Assembly: GCA_000723505.1 (NCBI GenBank)
Contig: HG934468.1
Location: forward strand, 2,140,798-2,204,797
Length of the DNA: 64,000 bases
Direction: 5' to 3'
Origin: Mucinivorans hirudinis
Lineage (GTDB): Bacteria > Bacteroidota > Bacteroidia > Bacteroidales > Rikenellaceae
Positions within the stretch are counted from its first letter, which is position 1; every line of letters starts with the position of its first letter. The notes under the pieces are model-generated. The model ran no database searches. It had not been told where the DNA came from and worked only from the letters and a program-made list of their open reading frames with translations. Shown here piece by piece: positions 62,601-64,000 of this stretch. Both the position numbers and the translations under genes were made by a program.

Positions 62601-62639
62601 AAAAAAAAAACCCTTAATTATTTAGGGAATAATTAAGGG
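62601..62639 (-). terminator. Intrinsic terminator downstream of the uvrA fragment
   Basis: CCCTTAATTATT (62611-62622) pairs with AATAATTAAGGG (62628-62639); on the minus strand ten T residues follow (62610-62601). It would stop read-through from fimbrillin copy 3. Confidence 0.8.
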
Positions 62640-62646
62640 GTCTTGC

Positions 62647-62812
62647 CAAGGTGGATAAGTTGGTTTTGTTAGACGATTCTCCCATTGGACTCACGCCACG
62701 CTCGAACGCTGCCACTTATAGCGGCGTATGGGGTGATATTCGCAAGCTGTTCGAGGCAACGCAAGATGCTCAGATTCGCGGTTATAAGGCTGGGCTATTC
62801 AGTTTCACCATC
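62647..62812 (+). pseudogene. Internal fragment of uvrA
   Basis: About 165 bp closely matching uvrA 58999-59164 (shared runs include AAGGTGGATAAGTTGGTTTT and a long stretch around CTTATAGCGGCGTATGGGG), with scattered substitutions. It encodes a piece near Walker-site-2 zinc module, then jumps straight to a copy of the sequence that follows uvrA. The last 600 or so bases of uvrA are missing. It is not expressed as a protein of use. Confidence 0.85.
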
Positions 62813-62817
62813 AACAA

Positions 62818-62899
62818 AAAAGTAGTTCCGCTTGACTCGGCGAAACTACTTTGAGGGCAATTCATATATCATTTTTATGTGCGGGATTTCTCCCGCACT
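62818..62899 (-). terminator. Duplicated terminator block after fimbrillin copy 3
   Basis: Copy of 59802-59881 with few changes: the AAAGTAGTT/AACTACTTT hairpin with minus-strand T run, then GTGCGGGA/TCCCGCAC. It shows that the duplicated unit ran from uvrA through the terminator and fimbrillin gene. Confidence 0.7.
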
Positions 62900-62923
62900 A
62901 AAAAAATTATTCAACAAACCTTA

Positions 62924-63841
62924 TTACTTATTATTTATTAGTCCAATAGGTTTTAAGGTTATCTCACCAGAATCTTCAAAAGGTACAACTGTTGATTCTA
63001 AACTAAGCTTATACCCGTCTTTACCGAGAAATACCGTAATTATGTGAGTCTTGCCGCTCTCAAAGTCAAATTTAATAGGTACAGAAAGTGCTTTTTTCTC
63101 CCTTGTGGTAACAACTATACTTCTTGTTGTGTGTTTTTTAGCTTCATGTGGGGGTAAGTAATATAGTCTATTATATTTAAGCCCCTTTAAATCACTTATA
63201 CCAGACGTCTCAGTGGAAGCCACAAGTGTGCCTTTGACAACATCAAAAAATGCCTTATATGGCATATCAGTTAATGTAATATCCGAGTCTACGGTATATT
63301 CATGCTCACTGGTTGCCTTTAATATAAAAGTGACTGAACTCTGCAAACGCTTAAACTCAAAATTTACTTTGGGTGACGCTTCGCTTTGTCCATTGGCAGA
63401 TGCCCAAAGGCACTCCATCTTATTAAGGGGATGCTCTGGTTTAAATGTAATCCACTGTGAAGGGGTTCCCAAATTTAGGTTACTGTGATATGGATGATAA
63501 GCAATGAAATCTACTTTTTCCCCTCCAGATGGAAAATACATTAATCCTGTTACCTCTTCAAGTTCACCATTTTTTTTGGCATTGAATTTATAATTGGAAC
63601 AGAGTAAACCGCTATTCGCTCTACTTCCTTCTTTAAATGCGAACATACCTACCTCATCTCCTTGGTCCCACGTGTTACCAGTGACGCGTGTTGTCGTCTT
63701 GACTTCATTTTTTAATATATTGCCACTGAACTTCGCCGCTACGCGGTTGTCAGCCGGTTTTTTTGGTGGTGCTGTAGTATTTTTTTTACAACCCACGAAT
63801 ACCATCGCAACAAGTGTTGCGAAAATTAAATACTTTTTCAT
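62924..63841 (-). CDS. Mfa-like fimbrillin lipoprotein, copy 3
   Basis: 305 residues with the shared lipoprotein signal and linker, then WDQGDEVGMFAFKEGSRANS, LMYFPSGGEKVDFIAYHPYHS, ECLWASANGQSEASPKVNFEFKRLQSS (in part, nearly as in copy 1) and LYYLPPHEAKKH. A8 tract at 63780-63787. The upstream leader matches that of copy 1 almost base for base. First gene of the array in transcription order as far as the window shows. Confidence 0.8.
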   Translation of the reverse strand: MKKYLIFATLVAMVFVGCKKNTTAPPKKPADNRVAAKFSGNILKNEVKTTTRVTGNTWDQGDEVGMFAFKEGSRANSGLLCSNYKFNAKKNGELEEVTGLMYFPSGGEKVDFIAYHPYHSNLNLGTPSQWITFKPEHPLNKMECLWASANGQSEASPKVNFEFKRLQSSVTFILKATSEHEYTVDSDITLTDMPYKAFFDVVKGTLVASTETSGISDLKGLKYNRLYYLPPHEAKKHTTRSIVVTTREKKALSVPIKFDFESGKTHIITVFLGKDGYKLSLESTVVPFEDSGEITLKPIGLINNK

Positions 63842-64000
63842 TTTGATGTTTGTTCAAAAGGTTTTTTAATAATTCTATTTCACAATCGCGCAGAGTCGAT
63901 TGTTTAGGCACCCTCTTCATAGAGGCGAATTACCCCCTTTTTATAGGGTACTGAATAGAGCCGGCTACCTCCTATTAGAAGCAACCTTTCTCTTAATTGC
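63842..64000 (-). promoter_or_regulatory. Conserved structured leader of fimbrillin copy 3
   Basis: Near-identical to 60809-60970 before copy 1, with the differences concentrated around the CCTCTTCATAGAGG stem-loop (a one-base change) and one inserted or lost T. Cut by the window edge; more copies may follow. Confidence 0.5.

Noticed and set aside
1-64000. tRNA, rRNA or integrase genes marking an island boundary
   Set aside because: None were recognised on either strand, so the inserts in the rnf operon cannot be tied to a site-specific integrase from this window.

Overview
The window is chromosomal DNA from an anaerobic member of the Bacteroidetes, most likely order Bacteroidales. Supporting signs are promoter -7 boxes of the form TAnnTTTG in front of many genes, several ECF sigma factors, DUF2807, DUF5606 and Mfa-like fimbrillin proteins, an rseC-rnf electron-transport cluster, and a HydF maturase for [FeFe]-hydrogenase. 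I cannot fix the genus; a Rikenellaceae-like gut bacterium is only a guess. No rRNA, tRNA, CRISPR array, transposase or integrase was found.

Layout: 0-6 kb holds trkH (cut by the left edge), a HAMP sensor-like protein, pdxA, a DUF2807 protein, a PH-like membrane protein and a DEAD-box helicase. 6.4-11.8 kb is a spermidine/putrescine-type ABC operon (potD, an outer-membrane barrel, potA, potB, potC). 11.8-14.7 kb holds a radical SAM protein, a MerR regulator, a Nif3-like protein and a zinc-ribbon coiled coil, followed by a decayed Cys/Met-metabolism PLP enzyme. 15.5-23.4 kb holds a sigma factor, rnfE-rnfA, a YbbR protein, coaE, a DUF5606 protein, rpiB, a U32 peptidase-like protein, plsY and a flavin-binding NosR-like protein. 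23.4-30.5 kb (minus strand) is an amino-acid decarboxylation operon: MFS transporter, PLP-dependent group II decarboxylase, pyruvoyl-type PSD-like decarboxylase, APC antiporter and porin.

30.8-39.2 kb (minus strand) is the most unusual region. The conserved series rseC-rnfB-rnfC-rnfD-rnfG is present in order, but foreign genes sit between its members: a DUF4419 protein between rseC and rnfB, a short HepT-like remnant between rnfB and rnfC, a DNA methyltransferase between rnfC and rnfD, and an AAA ATPase plus PIN-domain nuclease pair between rnfD and rnfG. They lie in the operon's orientation with 1-4 bp overlaps or very short gaps, so they should be co-transcribed with the energy-conserving Rnf complex. 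rnfE-rnfA are 13 kb away on the other strand.

39-57 kb is mostly housekeeping: nadB, a ROK kinase, a GT2 glycosyltransferase, two ECF sigma factors, rsgA, a TrmH-type methyltransferase, an RluA-type synthase, dnaE, trxA, a MATE exporter, a sigma-54-type response regulator without DNA-binding domain, and hydF. 57-64 kb holds uvrA, then three paralogous Mfa-like fimbrillin lipoprotein genes on the opposite strand. These share signal peptide, poly-A tract and structured leader, and the third copy carries a fragment of uvrA, which records how the array duplicated. Intergenic spaces hold several families of palindromes and 9-bp-period GGAC repeats.
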